This document shows, one piece after another, positions 44,163-53,048 of a stretch of 64,000 bases of DNA (positions are counted from its first letter, which is position 1; the number at the start of each line of letters is the position of its first letter). This DNA comes from Ga0077555 sp033764055 (GTDB lineage: Bacteria > Pseudomonadota > Alphaproteobacteria > Rhizobiales > Hyphomicrobiaceae): positions 124,001 to 188,000 of the forward strand of contig JANRJI010000136.1 in NCBI GenBank assembly GCA_033764055.1. The letters run 5' to 3'. The notes under the pieces were generated by a model that saw nothing but the letters and a program-made list of their open reading frames with translations, made no database searches and was not told the DNA's origin. A program made the translations under genes and the position numbers.

Positions 44163-45008
44163 ATGACGACGGTCGACATCGAGAAGGTGGTGCGGATCGT
44201 GCGCGATGTCGCGGCCGCGGAGATCCTGCCGCGCTGGCGCAATCTTGCGGAAGGCGATGTGACCACGAAGGAGGGCGCCGGCCTCGTCACGGTCGCCGAT
44301 CACGCCGCCGAGGCCGCGCTGACGGAGCTTCTGGCCGGCTTGCTGCCCGGCTCCGTGGTGGTCGGGGAGGAGGCAGTCGCAGCCGACCCCGGGGTGCTGC
44401 AACGGTTGGGGGATCGGGAGCCGGTCTGGGTGATCGATCCGATCGACGGCACGCGCAAGTTCGCGGATGGGGAGCCGACCTTCGATGTCATGGTCGCCCT
44501 CGTCGTCGGCGGTCGACCGGTCGCCGGCTGGATCTATGCCCCCGCCGAGGACGTGCTTTATGTCGGGGAGCAGGGTGCGGGCTCGCGCGTCCGGAGCCCC
44601 GGCGGCGATCGCACCATCTCGGCGCCGGCCGGCCTCCCGCTGTCGGAAATGGAGGGGATCGTCTCTCCCGGTGCCTTCACCAGCAGGGGGCAGCCGGACC
44701 CTGCCGCCGTTCGCGATCGCTTCCGCAACTACGTCCGCCACCAGTGCGCCGGCCACAATTATGGACGGCTGTTCCTGGACGAGAGCCAATTCCTGATCAA
44801 TTTCTCGACCTTTGCCTGGGACCACTTGCCCGGTCTCGCGATCGCCAGCGCCGCCGGCTTTCATGCGGCCCGCCATGACGCAGCCCCGTTCGATCCTCTT
44901 GATGCCAAGGGCGGTGTTCTCGTCGCGCCAGACCGCGCCAGTTGGCAAGGCATCCGGGCACTGCTCCTCGACCGCGAGCCGGCCGCCGGCCTGCCTCGCC
45001 GCCAATGA
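44163..45008 (+). CDS. Inositol monophosphatase family protein, paralog 1
   Basis: A 281-residue phosphatase of the IMPase/CysQ superfamily. The three metal-binding blocks are present: VVGEEAVAAD near residue 65, WVIDPIDGTRKF near 91, and FAWDHLPGLAIASAAGF near 220. It removes phosphate from a sugar or inositol phosphate, histidinol phosphate or a nucleotide, with Mg2+; the substrate is not clear. The ATG at 44163 gives the family N-terminus. It is followed 14 bp later by a paralog with the same architecture, so they are probably expressed together. Confidence 0.87.
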   Translation: MTTVDIEKVVRIVRDVAAAEILPRWRNLAEGDVTTKEGAGLVTVADHAAEAALTELLAGLLPGSVVVGEEAVAADPGVLQRLGDREPVWVIDPIDGTRKFADGEPTFDVMVALVVGGRPVAGWIYAPAEDVLYVGEQGAGSRVRSPGGDRTISAPAGLPLSEMEGIVSPGAFTSRGQPDPAAVRDRFRNYVRHQCAGHNYGRLFLDESQFLINFSTFAWDHLPGLAIASAAGFHAARHDAAPFDPLDAKGGVLVAPDRASWQGIRALLLDREPAAGLPRRQ

Positions 45009-45022
45009 CACCAGGGAGAACC

Positions 45023-45844
45023 ATGTCCGAGATACTCATCGATGCCGTGGTCCGCGCCATGGACGAGGTCGCTGCCCGGGAGGTGATGCCGCGCTGGCGC
45101 AACCTCGGGTCGGCAGACATCGCCGAGAAGACCGGCCCCGAGGACATCGTCACCGTCGCGGATCAAGCCAGCGAGCAGGCACTCACCGTTCATCTCGAGG
45201 CGCTCCTACCCGGCTCGACGGTGGTCGGCGAGGAGGCCGTCTCGGCCGACCCTGGCGTAAGGGACCGGTTTCGCGGTCGGGGACCGGTGTGGGTGATCGA
45301 TCCGATCGACGGCACCAGCGCCTTCGCCGCCGGAGAGACCGAGTTCGCCCTGATGGTCGCGCTGGTCGATGACGGCCGGCCCGCAGCGGGGTGGATCGTC
45401 GCGCCCGCCTTGGGCCTCGCCGTCTGGGGCGGACCAGCCTACGGCACCCACCTGCGCCTGGCGGGAGCCCCGGTGTCGCCCCTGAGCCGGCCAACGGCTC
45501 CCGCGAACGCCTGCGACATGATCGGACTGCTCGGCAAGCGCAACATCACCCCGGAGAGGCGCGCCGAGCTGAAAGCCAAGGAGAGACATTTCAAGGCGCT
45601 CGATGCTGTTGCTTGCGCCGGCATCGATTATCCGCGCCTCGCGCGTGGCGAGGCTCACTTTGCCGTCTATTCGAAATCCGAGCCCTGGGACCACCTCCCT
45701 GGACTGGCCATTCTCGCCGCCCTCGGCTTCCATTACGCCAAGCACGATGGCAGCGCCTATCTCCCTGGCGACAATACGGGAGGCCTGCTGGTGGCGCCGG
45801 ATGCTCAGTCGCTGATGACGATTCGCGCGCTCCTGCTCGCGTAG
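45023..45844 (+). CDS. Inositol monophosphatase family protein, paralog 2
   Basis: A 273-residue protein sharing the layout of its neighbour: VTVADQASE, VVGEEAVSADPGV, WVIDPIDGTSAFAAGE, and EPWDHLPGLAILAALGF. All metal ligands appear conserved. It differs mainly in the 130-200 region, which shapes the substrate pocket. AGGGAG precedes the ATG at 45023. The tandem suggests divergence toward two substrates or a heterodimer; the upstream copy shares the unusual WDHLPG in place of the more common WDxAAG. Confidence 0.87.
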   Translation: MSEILIDAVVRAMDEVAAREVMPRWRNLGSADIAEKTGPEDIVTVADQASEQALTVHLEALLPGSTVVGEEAVSADPGVRDRFRGRGPVWVIDPIDGTSAFAAGETEFALMVALVDDGRPAAGWIVAPALGLAVWGGPAYGTHLRLAGAPVSPLSRPTAPANACDMIGLLGKRNITPERRAELKAKERHFKALDAVACAGIDYPRLARGEAHFAVYSKSEPWDHLPGLAILAALGFHYAKHDGSAYLPGDNTGGLLVAPDAQSLMTIRALLLA

Positions 45845-45882
45845 CCACAGCTATGCTGCGGCTCTCGAAGGCCGCCTGCTCG

Positions 45883-46230
45883 TCAGTAGCGGAAATCCCA
45901 GCGCAGATAGCCGACCCCGCTGTCGGCGGCCTGGGGGCCGCTCGATTGCCAGAAATCGACCGTCTCGCGCCGAAGCGTCTCCGAGCAGCTGCGCCCGCAG
46001 TCGATCCAGGTGCCACGTGGCAGGCGAACCTGCCAGCCATGCCGGCCGGGCCGCACGGCTCCGGTGATTGTGCCGTTCCCCCAGCGGCTCTCGGCAACGA
46101 CATAGGCCGGCGGACCGTCATGGCGGCGATAACCCTGAGCCCGCGCGTCGTTGGACGCCAGTCCGTGAACCGCCAGCGCCATGCTGCCGGTGAGCAGCGC
46201 GGCGATCACGCGTGCGTTCATGAGTGCCAT
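45883..46230 (-). CDS. Small exported protein of unknown function
   Basis: A 115-residue protein with a signal peptide (MALMNARVIAALLTGSMALAVHG) and a mature segment with repeated aromatic and Gly residues (RWGNGTITGAVRPGRHGWQVRLPRGTWIDC). Two cysteines are four residues apart (DCGRSC). It ends in WDFRY. The fold may be a small beta sheet. Not a family I can name. GAGGGGA precedes the ATG. Same strand as the gene upstream at 46369. Confidence 0.68.
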   Translation of the reverse strand: MALMNARVIAALLTGSMALAVHGLASNDARAQGYRRHDGPPAYVVAESRWGNGTITGAVRPGRHGWQVRLPRGTWIDCGRSCSETLRRETVDFWQSSGPQAADSGVGYLRWDFRY

Positions 46231-46368
46231 GGCCAGTCCCCTCTCTTGTGTACCGTTCAGCGCGGTCAAAGGGGCGACGAGCCCGCAAAACGACGATCGC
46301 CCCCCTGGACACTGCCCCCCACCACCGCTCGCGCCAGAGTGCGGCCGCAGGCAGGTGGCCTCCACCGA

Positions 46369-46941
46369 TCAGCTACGCGAGAGGCTGATGCTGACGCCTT
46401 CCAACGCGATTCCCGTCGTACGGATCGACACGGTTTGACTCGCGCCCGTCGTCCTGACGGCCATCGAGCCCTTGAACGCGCCGCCGTCGATAGCGAGGTT
46501 GAGCTTGCCGTCGATCGCCTGCCCGGTCACATCGCCGGAGGCGTTGTAGGTCCTCTCCTCCCAGCGCCCCGACACCCTCCCACCTGAATGCGTCAGCTGT
46601 GCGCGAAGCTCGATCTTGTTTCCGGCCGAGGCGCAGCGGATGGCGAGCCCGAGCTCACCAGCACCCTTGGGCGTGTAATAGGCGTTGCATTTCAACGTCT
46701 CGGAGTTGCCGCTCGACAGCCGGACCTGCGCAGCGCCCCGCCACGCCCCGGTCAGACCCGCGAATGGTCCGTCTGCGGCGGCGGAACCCGGCGCGACCGA
46801 GGAGAGCAGGCCGGCCAGCGCCGCGACTGCCGCCCCCTGCAGCAAATGGGCGACCGGCAGGGAAGAGGAATGGCACGTACCGGCTCCCTCCGGCGCCGGA
46901 ACCGGCCCGCCGTTCCGCAACCACTTCCTGAAGAAAAACAT
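46369..46941 (-). CDS. Exported beta-rich protein of unknown function
   Basis: A 190-residue protein. It starts MFFFRKW, contains a membrane-insertion or signal segment around residues 32-55 (AAVAALAGLLSSVAPGSAAA), and then a beta-rich domain (ADGPFAGLTGAWRGAAQVRLSSGNSETLKCNAYYTPKGAGELGLAIRCAS). Two cysteines could form a disulfide. The pattern recalls small lipocalin-like exported domains of alphaproteobacteria, but this is inference. The start at 46941 is the ATG with a moderate site. Confidence 0.7.
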   Translation of the reverse strand: MFFFRKWLRNGGPVPAPEGAGTCHSSSLPVAHLLQGAAVAALAGLLSSVAPGSAAADGPFAGLTGAWRGAAQVRLSSGNSETLKCNAYYTPKGAGELGLAIRCASAGNKIELRAQLTHSGGRVSGRWEERTYNASGDVTGQAIDGKLNLAIDGGAFKGSMAVRTTGASQTVSIRTTGIALEGVSISLSRS

Positions 46942-47230
46942 CACGACGACCTGCTCCCGCCTCTGAATACCGGCCCAGCCTTGGCCCGTCTCGATGGAGC
47001 GGGTGGGCATCCCCGCCGCGACCGGCCGACATTGTCCGCGGCGCAATGGTTAGCAAAAGTTCGCTGAACGCGCCATGTGCACGCCACAACGAAGTCCGCC
47101 AACAGTGACATTGCTGCCATGGGGCTGATGTCAGGCAAGCCTCCGATCGGCCGGGTGCGTACCTTCCGGCACGCTCGATGCATCAGGGTGCTGCGGCCGC
47201 CCCGTGCCGCAGGAGGAAGAGAAAGCCACG

Positions 47231-47440
47231 ATGCAGAAGCCGCCGCATGCCGCCAGTGCAGCGCCCCCCCGCCCTGGCGTCTGCCCGTGCCATATGGTCA
47301 TGAGGGCGACCGGCGCGCTCGCCGTCGCAGGGGTGGCGGTGATCGTCGTCTATCTCGTCAAGTCCGCGCTCGGCATAGACATGATGCCAGGCCCCTCGCC
47401 CCTGCATCATCTGCTCTATCACCTCGTGCCTCGCTGGTGA
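47231..47440 (+). CDS. Small single-pass membrane protein, unknown
   Basis: A 69-residue protein. Residues 1-24 are Pro/Ala-rich with CPCH, followed by a single membrane helix (about 25-45) and a short His-rich tail (HHLLYHLVPRW). It could be a regulator or assembly factor for a membrane complex; no family is recognised. AGGAGG lies upstream of the ATG at 47231, though at a long spacing; a start at 47204 (GTG) is possible. Confidence 0.55.
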   Translation: MQKPPHAASAAPPRPGVCPCHMVMRATGALAVAGVAVIVVYLVKSALGIDMMPGPSPLHHLLYHLVPRW

Positions 47441-47511
47441 CGCTGTCTCCCGCGGCTTGAGCTGCCACCTGGAATGCCAGGCCGTGAACACGGCCGCGTG
47501 GGCGCCGCGGC

Positions 47512-47928
47512 TCAATCAGTCCAATAAGCGAACATCAAGAACGCCCTCAGCCTCGAATTGTCCAAGGTCTCGATACAGTGCTCGACCAGCCGGCCGCGTG
47601 TCCGAAAGACGTAACGGCGGCGATCGACGAGCTCGTGCCCCGTGTCGCGATGACGCAGCCGGTACGTGACGTTGGCACACACGGCCTCCTCGCCCTCCAG
47701 CAGAGGATCGACGTCCCACCGCAGAACCTGCCACTCTGCGCGAAGACGCTGCATCATCTGCCGCAGCTCCGCTTTGCCGTGATAGGCGCCGCCAGCACTC
47801 GCCAACTGCGGATCGGTCGCAAGAACATAGACGGCGGCGTCATCGAAGTAGGCCAGCGCCGCCTCTGTGTCCTGCAGCGCCAAGGCAGTAATGAGCCCGT
47901 CGATCGATGCCAAAGCGTCCTCACGCAT
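47512..47928 (-). CDS. SnoaL/NTF2-like protein
   Basis: A 138-residue protein with the alpha-plus-beta cone of the NTF2-like superfamily. There are helices at residues 5-25 (IDGLITALALQDTEAALAYF), then strands including VYVLATDP, CANVTYRLRHRD and RYVFRTRGRLVEHCIETLD. The pocket may bind a small polar ligand; a polyketide cyclase or a simple binding role are both possible. The ATG at 47928 is preferred over a TTG two codons earlier. Divergent from the alcohol dehydrogenase gene. Confidence 0.75.
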   Translation of the reverse strand: MREDALASIDGLITALALQDTEAALAYFDDAAVYVLATDPQLASAGGAYHGKAELRQMMQRLRAEWQVLRWDVDPLLEGEEAVCANVTYRLRHRDTGHELVDRRRYVFRTRGRLVEHCIETLDNSRLRAFLMFAYWTD

Positions 47929-48181
47929 GACCAAGCCTGCCAGAAGCCACTCCCGGCCTCACCTGCATCGAGCGCTTCTCGTGCGAGGCGGCCAGTCACT
48001 TTAAACAACTCGTTGAAACTGATGGTCGGTGGCTTTTGACACAGGGCGCTCGATTTTTTGCCGCACATGCAGCGCTCCGCCACTTGTGCACGTATGGGCG
48101 GCAGCATGCCAGGCTGTTCGCATCAAGGCGGACTCGGCTAGTCTCGCCGCCGAGCCAAGTCCGATTAGCCGGAGCCGAAGC

Positions 48182-49309
48182 ATGCAGATCAGAGGGGCCG
48201 TCCTCCACCAGCAGGGCCTGCCGCGCCCGTACGCCAGCAGCAAGCCGCTGAGGATCGAGACCCTGGAGCTCGAGCCACCGCGCGCCGGCGAGGTGCTGGT
48301 CAAGGTACGCGCGGCGGGCCTCTGCCATTCAGACCTCTCGACCATCGAAGGGGCGCGGCCCCGCCCGCTGCCGACCGTCATCGGCCACGAGGGGGCAGGA
48401 GAGATTGCAGCCCTGGGTTCAGGCGTCACTGACCTCGCCGTCGGAGATCACGTCGTCTTCATCTTCGCGCCGAGCTGCGGGTCGTGCCGCCAGTGCGTCG
48501 GCGGCCGGCCGAACCTGTGCACCACATTCAATGCAGCGAAGCAGAAGGGCGACCTCGCGACCGGCGGCCGCCGCCTCAAGCTCGACGGTCGGGACGTCGC
48601 CCACTACGCTGGGCTGTCGTGCTTCGCCGAGCACGCTGTCGTTCCCCGCAACTCGGTGCAGAGGATCCCGAAGGACGTGCCCTTTGCCGATGCCGCCCTG
48701 TTCGGCTGTGCCGTCGTCACGGGCGTCGGTGCTGCGGTGAACACGGCCGAGACCAAGGCCGGTGACGTCGTGGCCGTGGTCGGGCTCGGCGGTGTGGGCC
48801 TCTCCTGTCTGCTCGGCGCCATCGTCGCCGGCGCCGGGCGGATTCTCGCTGTCGATGTGCACGACGACAAGCTCGCGCTCGCCCGCCAACTCGGCGCGAC
48901 CGACACCTTCAACGCCCGCGACACGGATTGCGTCGAGCGCATCCTGAAGGCGACCGACGGCGGCGTCGACACGGCCTTCGAGATGGCGGGCACGATCAAG
49001 GCCATGGAGCTCGCCTACCGGATCACCGTCCGCGGCGGCAAGACCGTCTCGGCGGGCCTGTCGCCGGCCGCGGCACAATTGACGCTGCCGCACTATCAGA
49101 TGGTGCAGGACGGCCGTCAGGTGCTGGGCAGCTACATGGGCGGCTGCGTCATCGCACGGGACGTTCCACGCTACATCGGCCTCTACAAGGACCGGAAGCT
49201 GCCGGTGGACCGCCTGCTGTCCGCACGGATTGCACTCGACGACGTCAACGTGGGATTCGATCGGCTCGCCGACGCCGCCGTTGTCCGCCAGGTCATCCTG
49301 TTCGAGTGA
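48182..49309 (+). CDS. Zinc-dependent alcohol dehydrogenase (medium-chain)
   Basis: A 375-residue enzyme. Catalytic zinc ligands are the Cys in AGLCHSD near residue 41 and the His in IGHEGAGE near 63. The structural zinc lobe is CGSCRQCVGGRPNLC near residue 99. The NAD-binding motif is VVGLGGVGLS near 199. It oxidises primary alcohols or glutathione adducts with NAD+; this class also includes mycothiol- and formaldehyde-dependent enzymes. GGAG lies six bases before the ATG at 48182. It is convergent with the SDR gene. Confidence 0.94.
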   Translation: MQIRGAVLHQQGLPRPYASSKPLRIETLELEPPRAGEVLVKVRAAGLCHSDLSTIEGARPRPLPTVIGHEGAGEIAALGSGVTDLAVGDHVVFIFAPSCGSCRQCVGGRPNLCTTFNAAKQKGDLATGGRRLKLDGRDVAHYAGLSCFAEHAVVPRNSVQRIPKDVPFADAALFGCAVVTGVGAAVNTAETKAGDVVAVVGLGGVGLSCLLGAIVAGAGRILAVDVHDDKLALARQLGATDTFNARDTDCVERILKATDGGVDTAFEMAGTIKAMELAYRITVRGGKTVSAGLSPAAAQLTLPHYQMVQDGRQVLGSYMGGCVIARDVPRYIGLYKDRKLPVDRLLSARIALDDVNVGFDRLADAAVVRQVILFE

Positions 49310-49356
49310 GTGGCCGGCGCCTGGCATCAATTCCGCGTCGAAGGTGCAGGCTGCCG

Positions 49357-50112
49357 CTAGGCCATGTACAGGCCGCCATTCGCGTGAACGACCTCTCCAG
49401 TGATGAAGCGGGCTTTCTCGGAGGCAAGAAACACGATGATGTCCGCGATGTCGGCCGGCTTCGCCATGGCACCGAGCGGGATCAGCCGCGACTGCTCGGC
49501 CATTTCGGTCTCGCTGAACTGGTAGCGCGGCTGCGCCGTGTCCGTGAGGCCCGGCGCAATGGCGTTGACGCGAATGCCGTGCGGCGCGAGCGCCAGCGCC
49601 ATCGAGCGCGTCATCCCGATGACGCCCGCCTTGCTCGCGGCGTAGTGCACACCGAGCGCGTGCCCGCGCACGGAGGAGGAGGACAGGTTGACGATCGCCC
49701 CCTTCCGGCCTTCGGACACCATGCGCCGCGCCACCGCCTGCGCCACCAGGAAGCTGCCCTTCAGATTGACGCCAAGCACCTGGTCCCACTCGCTCTCGGC
49801 GAGCTCGAGAAAGGGCGAGCGCGGGAAGACGCCGGCGTTGTTGACCAGAATGTCGATGCCACCGAGACCCGCGTGCGCCTCGGCGACAATGCGCGCGACC
49901 TCCGGAGTACTGCCGACGCTGCCCCGAACGGGATGAGCGACACCACCGGCCGCCCGCACCTCGGCGCAAACCCGCTCGGCGGCCAGCTCGTCGTCGAGCC
50001 AGTTGACCGCCACGCTGGCGCCGGCCTTCGCCAGCGCGAGGGCCGTTGCTCGGCCGATGCCCTGTTGCGCTCCCGTGACGAGCGCTGTTCTCCCGGCCAG
50101 ATCGCTCTTCAT
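49357..50112 (-). CDS. SDR-family oxidoreductase
   Basis: A 251-residue short-chain dehydrogenase. VTGAQQGIGR is at residues 12-21, NNAG at 91-94, and Ser144/Tyr157/Lys161 form the active site. The C-terminus GEVVHANGGLYMA is standard. It likely reduces or oxidises a ketone or alcohol with NAD(P)H. Its start (ATG, 50112) overlaps the preceding flavoprotein stop as ATGA, so the two are translated together and may act on the same compound. Confidence 0.92.
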   Translation of the reverse strand: MKSDLAGRTALVTGAQQGIGRATALALAKAGASVAVNWLDDELAAERVCAEVRAAGGVAHPVRGSVGSTPEVARIVAEAHAGLGGIDILVNNAGVFPRSPFLELAESEWDQVLGVNLKGSFLVAQAVARRMVSEGRKGAIVNLSSSSVRGHALGVHYAASKAGVIGMTRSMALALAPHGIRVNAIAPGLTDTAQPRYQFSETEMAEQSRLIPLGAMAKPADIADIIVFLASEKARFITGEVVHANGGLYMA

Positions 50113-51590
50113 CGGACTTGCTCCCCTCGGTGCCCCGCTGCGCTCGCTGCATGCCGCCCGGCGATACGCCCGAACACGGCGCCGCGCAGCACCGATGTCG
50201 CCCCGGTGTAGGTGCCATAGTAGAGGCCCATCGTCTCGCCTGCCGCATAGAGGCCGGGGATCACCACTCCGCTTGTGTCGAGAACGCGGGCAGAGGTGTC
50301 GACCTTCAAGCCTCCGAACGTGAAGCAGTTGCCACACATGATGGGGTAGGCCAGGAACGGCCCTCGGTCGATCCGGCGCGCCCAGTTGGACTTGCGCGGC
50401 GCATAGCCGGCGTGGGTGATGAGGCCGTCCACCTCGAGCGGCTTGAAACCTGCCTCGCCGGGACAGGCGACGTTGTAGGCCGCGACGGTTGCCGCGAGCC
50501 GCGTCGGGTCGATCCCGAGCGCCCTCGCCAGCCCCTCCAGCGTGGCCGCCCGAACAGGAGGCTCGTCGGAGCGCACGGATCGTTGCCAACCCGGCACATC
50601 CTCGATGCGGGCATCGAGGACCGTATAGGCGATGCCGCCCGGCTGCTGCAGGATGACGCGGGTGATGGCCTCGTAGGTTGCATCGACAGTGGCTGGCGCC
50701 TCGTCGATGAACCTGTCGCCGTCGCGATTGACCAGGATGCCGTAGTTGAAGACCAGCACGATCGGCTCGGCCGCACCTGATCGCGGATCGAGGGGCTCGG
50801 CGTGGAATAGTGTATAGTCACCTGCCGGGGCGGCCCCGATGCCGAGCGCCATGGCGATGCCCTCGCCTTTGTTGTAGTAGCCGCCGCGCGCCACGGGCCG
50901 CAAATAGCGCGATTGTGGTCCAAGATAGCGCGCCTGCATCTCCGGATTGCCCTCGAAGCCGCCCGAAGCCAGCACAACGCTCCGCGCACGGATGTCACCG
51001 AGGCCGCCACTCCCGCCCGAGATCGCCTTGATGCCGACCACTGCCCCCGACGCGTCCTGGATGAGGCCACGTGCGGTGGTCTGGTAGCGCACGTCGACGC
51101 CGTTCGTCTCGGCCCAGTTCCCGAGCGCCTCGACCAGCGCCAGCCCGCCGCCGATGGGAGCGAGCCGCGTCGTCGAGGTCGTGATCAGGTAGCTCGGCAG
51201 GAAATCGAAGCGGACGCCGAACGACTTGAGCCAGCCGATGGTCGGCCCGGCGGCATCGGCGAACGTGGCGAGCACGTCGGGATCGGTCATCGGCAACGTT
51301 CGCCCGATCGCCGAGCGTTGGTCGAGGTCGGCTGCCGTCTCCGCCACCAGCGCAGGATCGAGATGATAGCCCGAGTTGGCCGTGAAATGCGAGATGAAGT
51401 CGTGCGCGACCTCGTCCTCGCTGCGCATGCGCATGAATGCTTCGGTCCAGCGCGTGTTGCCACCGCGGTCCTCGCGCGCCGCGCGCTCGAGAAGGATGAC
51501 GCTTGCACCGGCTTGCCGGGCGGAGACTGCCGCGGCAAGGCCGGCAATGCCGCCGCCAACGACCAGCAGGTCCGCGTCTGGCTCTTGCAT
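50109..51590 (-). CDS. FAD-binding dehydrogenase (fumarate reductase/KSTD-like), translationally coupled to an SDR
   Basis: A 493-residue flavoprotein: VVGGGIAGLAAAV near residue 10, EDRGGNTRWTEAF near 45, and a final GLYAAGETMGLYYGTYTGATSVLRGAVFGRIAGR closing the FAD site. AGGAGC precedes the ATG at 51590. The stop overlaps the SDR start. Together with the SDR it may dehydrogenate and then reduce or oxidise a ring or organic acid. It is distantly related to 30155-31636. No transporter is adjacent, so the substrate cannot be guessed. Confidence 0.88.
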   Translation of the reverse strand: MQEPDADLLVVGGGIAGLAAAVSARQAGASVILLERAAREDRGGNTRWTEAFMRMRSEDEVAHDFISHFTANSGYHLDPALVAETAADLDQRSAIGRTLPMTDPDVLATFADAAGPTIGWLKSFGVRFDFLPSYLITTSTTRLAPIGGGLALVEALGNWAETNGVDVRYQTTARGLIQDASGAVVGIKAISGGSGGLGDIRARSVVLASGGFEGNPEMQARYLGPQSRYLRPVARGGYYNKGEGIAMALGIGAAPAGDYTLFHAEPLDPRSGAAEPIVLVFNYGILVNRDGDRFIDEAPATVDATYEAITRVILQQPGGIAYTVLDARIEDVPGWQRSVRSDEPPVRAATLEGLARALGIDPTRLAATVAAYNVACPGEAGFKPLEVDGLITHAGYAPRKSNWARRIDRGPFLAYPIMCGNCFTFGGLKVDTSARVLDTSGVVIPGLYAAGETMGLYYGTYTGATSVLRGAVFGRIAGRHAASAAGHRGEQVR

Positions 51591-51709
51591 GCTCGCTCCT
51601 TTTCTCGAGAAGCCGCGGGTGGAATTTGCGCCACTATGGGAAGCCACGGCAGCCTTGGTCAATGCGGCCCGCGACCGACGCGAACTGATGCCCGCCGGTC
51701 GTTCCTGCC

Positions 51710-51750
51710 ACCCGGTGGGTCCCTCTGGGGCTGCCCTTTACCCACCGGGT
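51710..51750. repeat. Inverted repeat in the divergent region before pgk
   Basis: Eleven-base arms ACCCGGTGGGT (51710-51720) and ACCCACCGGGT (51740-51750), perfectly complementary, separated by 19 bases and followed by CTTTC. It lies 89 bases before pgk and 120 bases before the flavoprotein start. It could be a repressor site or a leader hairpin. Confidence 0.5.
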
Positions 51751-51838
51751 CTTTCATTCTCGCCGGCAACACCGGCTTGCGCGTCGCCAGCCGGCGCGGG
51801 ATAGAGCCCGCAAAGCCTGCGAATACGGAGAGCATCCG

Positions 51839-53047
51839 ATGAACCTCGACAGCATCCGAACCACCGCCGGCCTCGACGTCCGGGGCAAGCGCGTCCTCGT
51901 CCGGGCCGACCTCAACGTTCCTGCGAGGGATGGCCGGGTCACCGACGCCACACGCCTCGAGCGCCTCGTGCCGGGCCTGCAGGACCTTGCCGGGCGGGGC
52001 GCCAAGGTCGCCGTGCTCTCACATTTCGGCCGTCCGAAAGGGGGCCCCGACAAGGAGAGCTCGCTGGCGCCGGTCGCCGCCGAGCTCGGCCGTCTGATGG
52101 GACGCCCGGTGGCGCTCGCGCCCGATTGCATCGGCCCCGCCGCGGCCGCCGCCATCAACGGCCTGCCGGAGGGCGGCATCGTCGTTCTCGAGAACACGCG
52201 CTTCCACAAAGGGGAGGAGAAGAACGACCCCGCTTTCACGGCGGAGCTCGCCAGACTCGGCGACCTCTATGTCAACGACGCCTTCTCGGCCGCGCACCGG
52301 GCACACGCCTCGACGGCGGGGCTCGCCGCACTTCTGCCGGCCTACGGCGGACCGCTCATGATGGAGGAGATCGGCGCCTTGCGCGCCGCGCTCGAGAAGC
52401 CCCGGCGCCCGACCGCTGCGGTCGTGGGCGGCGCCAAGGTCTCGACCAAGATCCCCGTGCTCATGAACCTGCTGCCCAAGGTCGACAAGCTGATCATCGG
52501 CGGAGGCATGGCCAACACGTTCCTGCAGGCTCAAGGCATCGGCGTCGGCAAATCGCTGGCCGAGCCGGACCACCACCAGACCGCCCGGGAGATCATGTCG
52601 GCTGCGAGGGAGCGTGGCACCGAGATCGTGCTGCCGGTCGACGCCGTTGTCGCCGCGGAGTTCAAGGCCGGCGCCAAATCGACGACCGTGACCCTCGACA
52701 AGGTCCCTGCCGATCAGATGATCCTCGACGTCGGCGCAAAGTCGATCGCCCATTTGACCGAGGTGCTCGCTGGTTGCCGGACGCTGCTCTGGAACGGACC
52801 GCTCGGCGCCTTCGAGATCGAACCGTTCGGCACGGGCACCTTCGCACTCGCCCGCGAGGCTGCCCGCTTGACGAAGGCCGGCAGCCTCGTCTCGGTGGCC
52901 GGCGGCGGCGATACCGTCGCGGCCCTCAACCAGGCCGGCGTCACCGGCGATTTCACGTACGTCTCGTCGGCCGGTGGCGCCTTCCTCGAATGGCTCGAGG
53001 GCCGCGAGCTGCCGGGTGTGGCAGCGCTCGCCGGCAAGGCCGCCTGA
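51839..53047 (+). CDS. pgk: Phosphoglycerate kinase
   Basis: A 402-residue enzyme with all signature blocks: LDVRGKRVLVRADLNVP near residue 10, SHFGRPKGGPD, ALAPDCIG, KFMEEIGAL-type loop as MMEEIGALRAAL near 174, and the nucleotide-binding GGGDTVAALNQAGVTGDFTYVSSAGGAFLE at the C-terminus. It carries out the ATP-forming step of glycolysis/gluconeogenesis. The ATG at 51839 has GGAGAG upstream. The phosphoglycolate phosphatase gene follows 1 bp later. No gap gene is adjacent in this window. Confidence 0.97.
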   Translation: MNLDSIRTTAGLDVRGKRVLVRADLNVPARDGRVTDATRLERLVPGLQDLAGRGAKVAVLSHFGRPKGGPDKESSLAPVAAELGRLMGRPVALAPDCIGPAAAAAINGLPEGGIVVLENTRFHKGEEKNDPAFTAELARLGDLYVNDAFSAAHRAHASTAGLAALLPAYGGPLMMEEIGALRAALEKPRRPTAAVVGGAKVSTKIPVLMNLLPKVDKLIIGGGMANTFLQAQGIGVGKSLAEPDHHQTAREIMSAARERGTEIVLPVDAVVAAEFKAGAKSTTVTLDKVPADQMILDVGAKSIAHLTEVLAGCRTLLWNGPLGAFEIEPFGTGTFALAREAARLTKAGSLVSVAGGGDTVAALNQAGVTGDFTYVSSAGGAFLEWLEGRELPGVAALAGKAA

Positions 53048-53048
53048 G

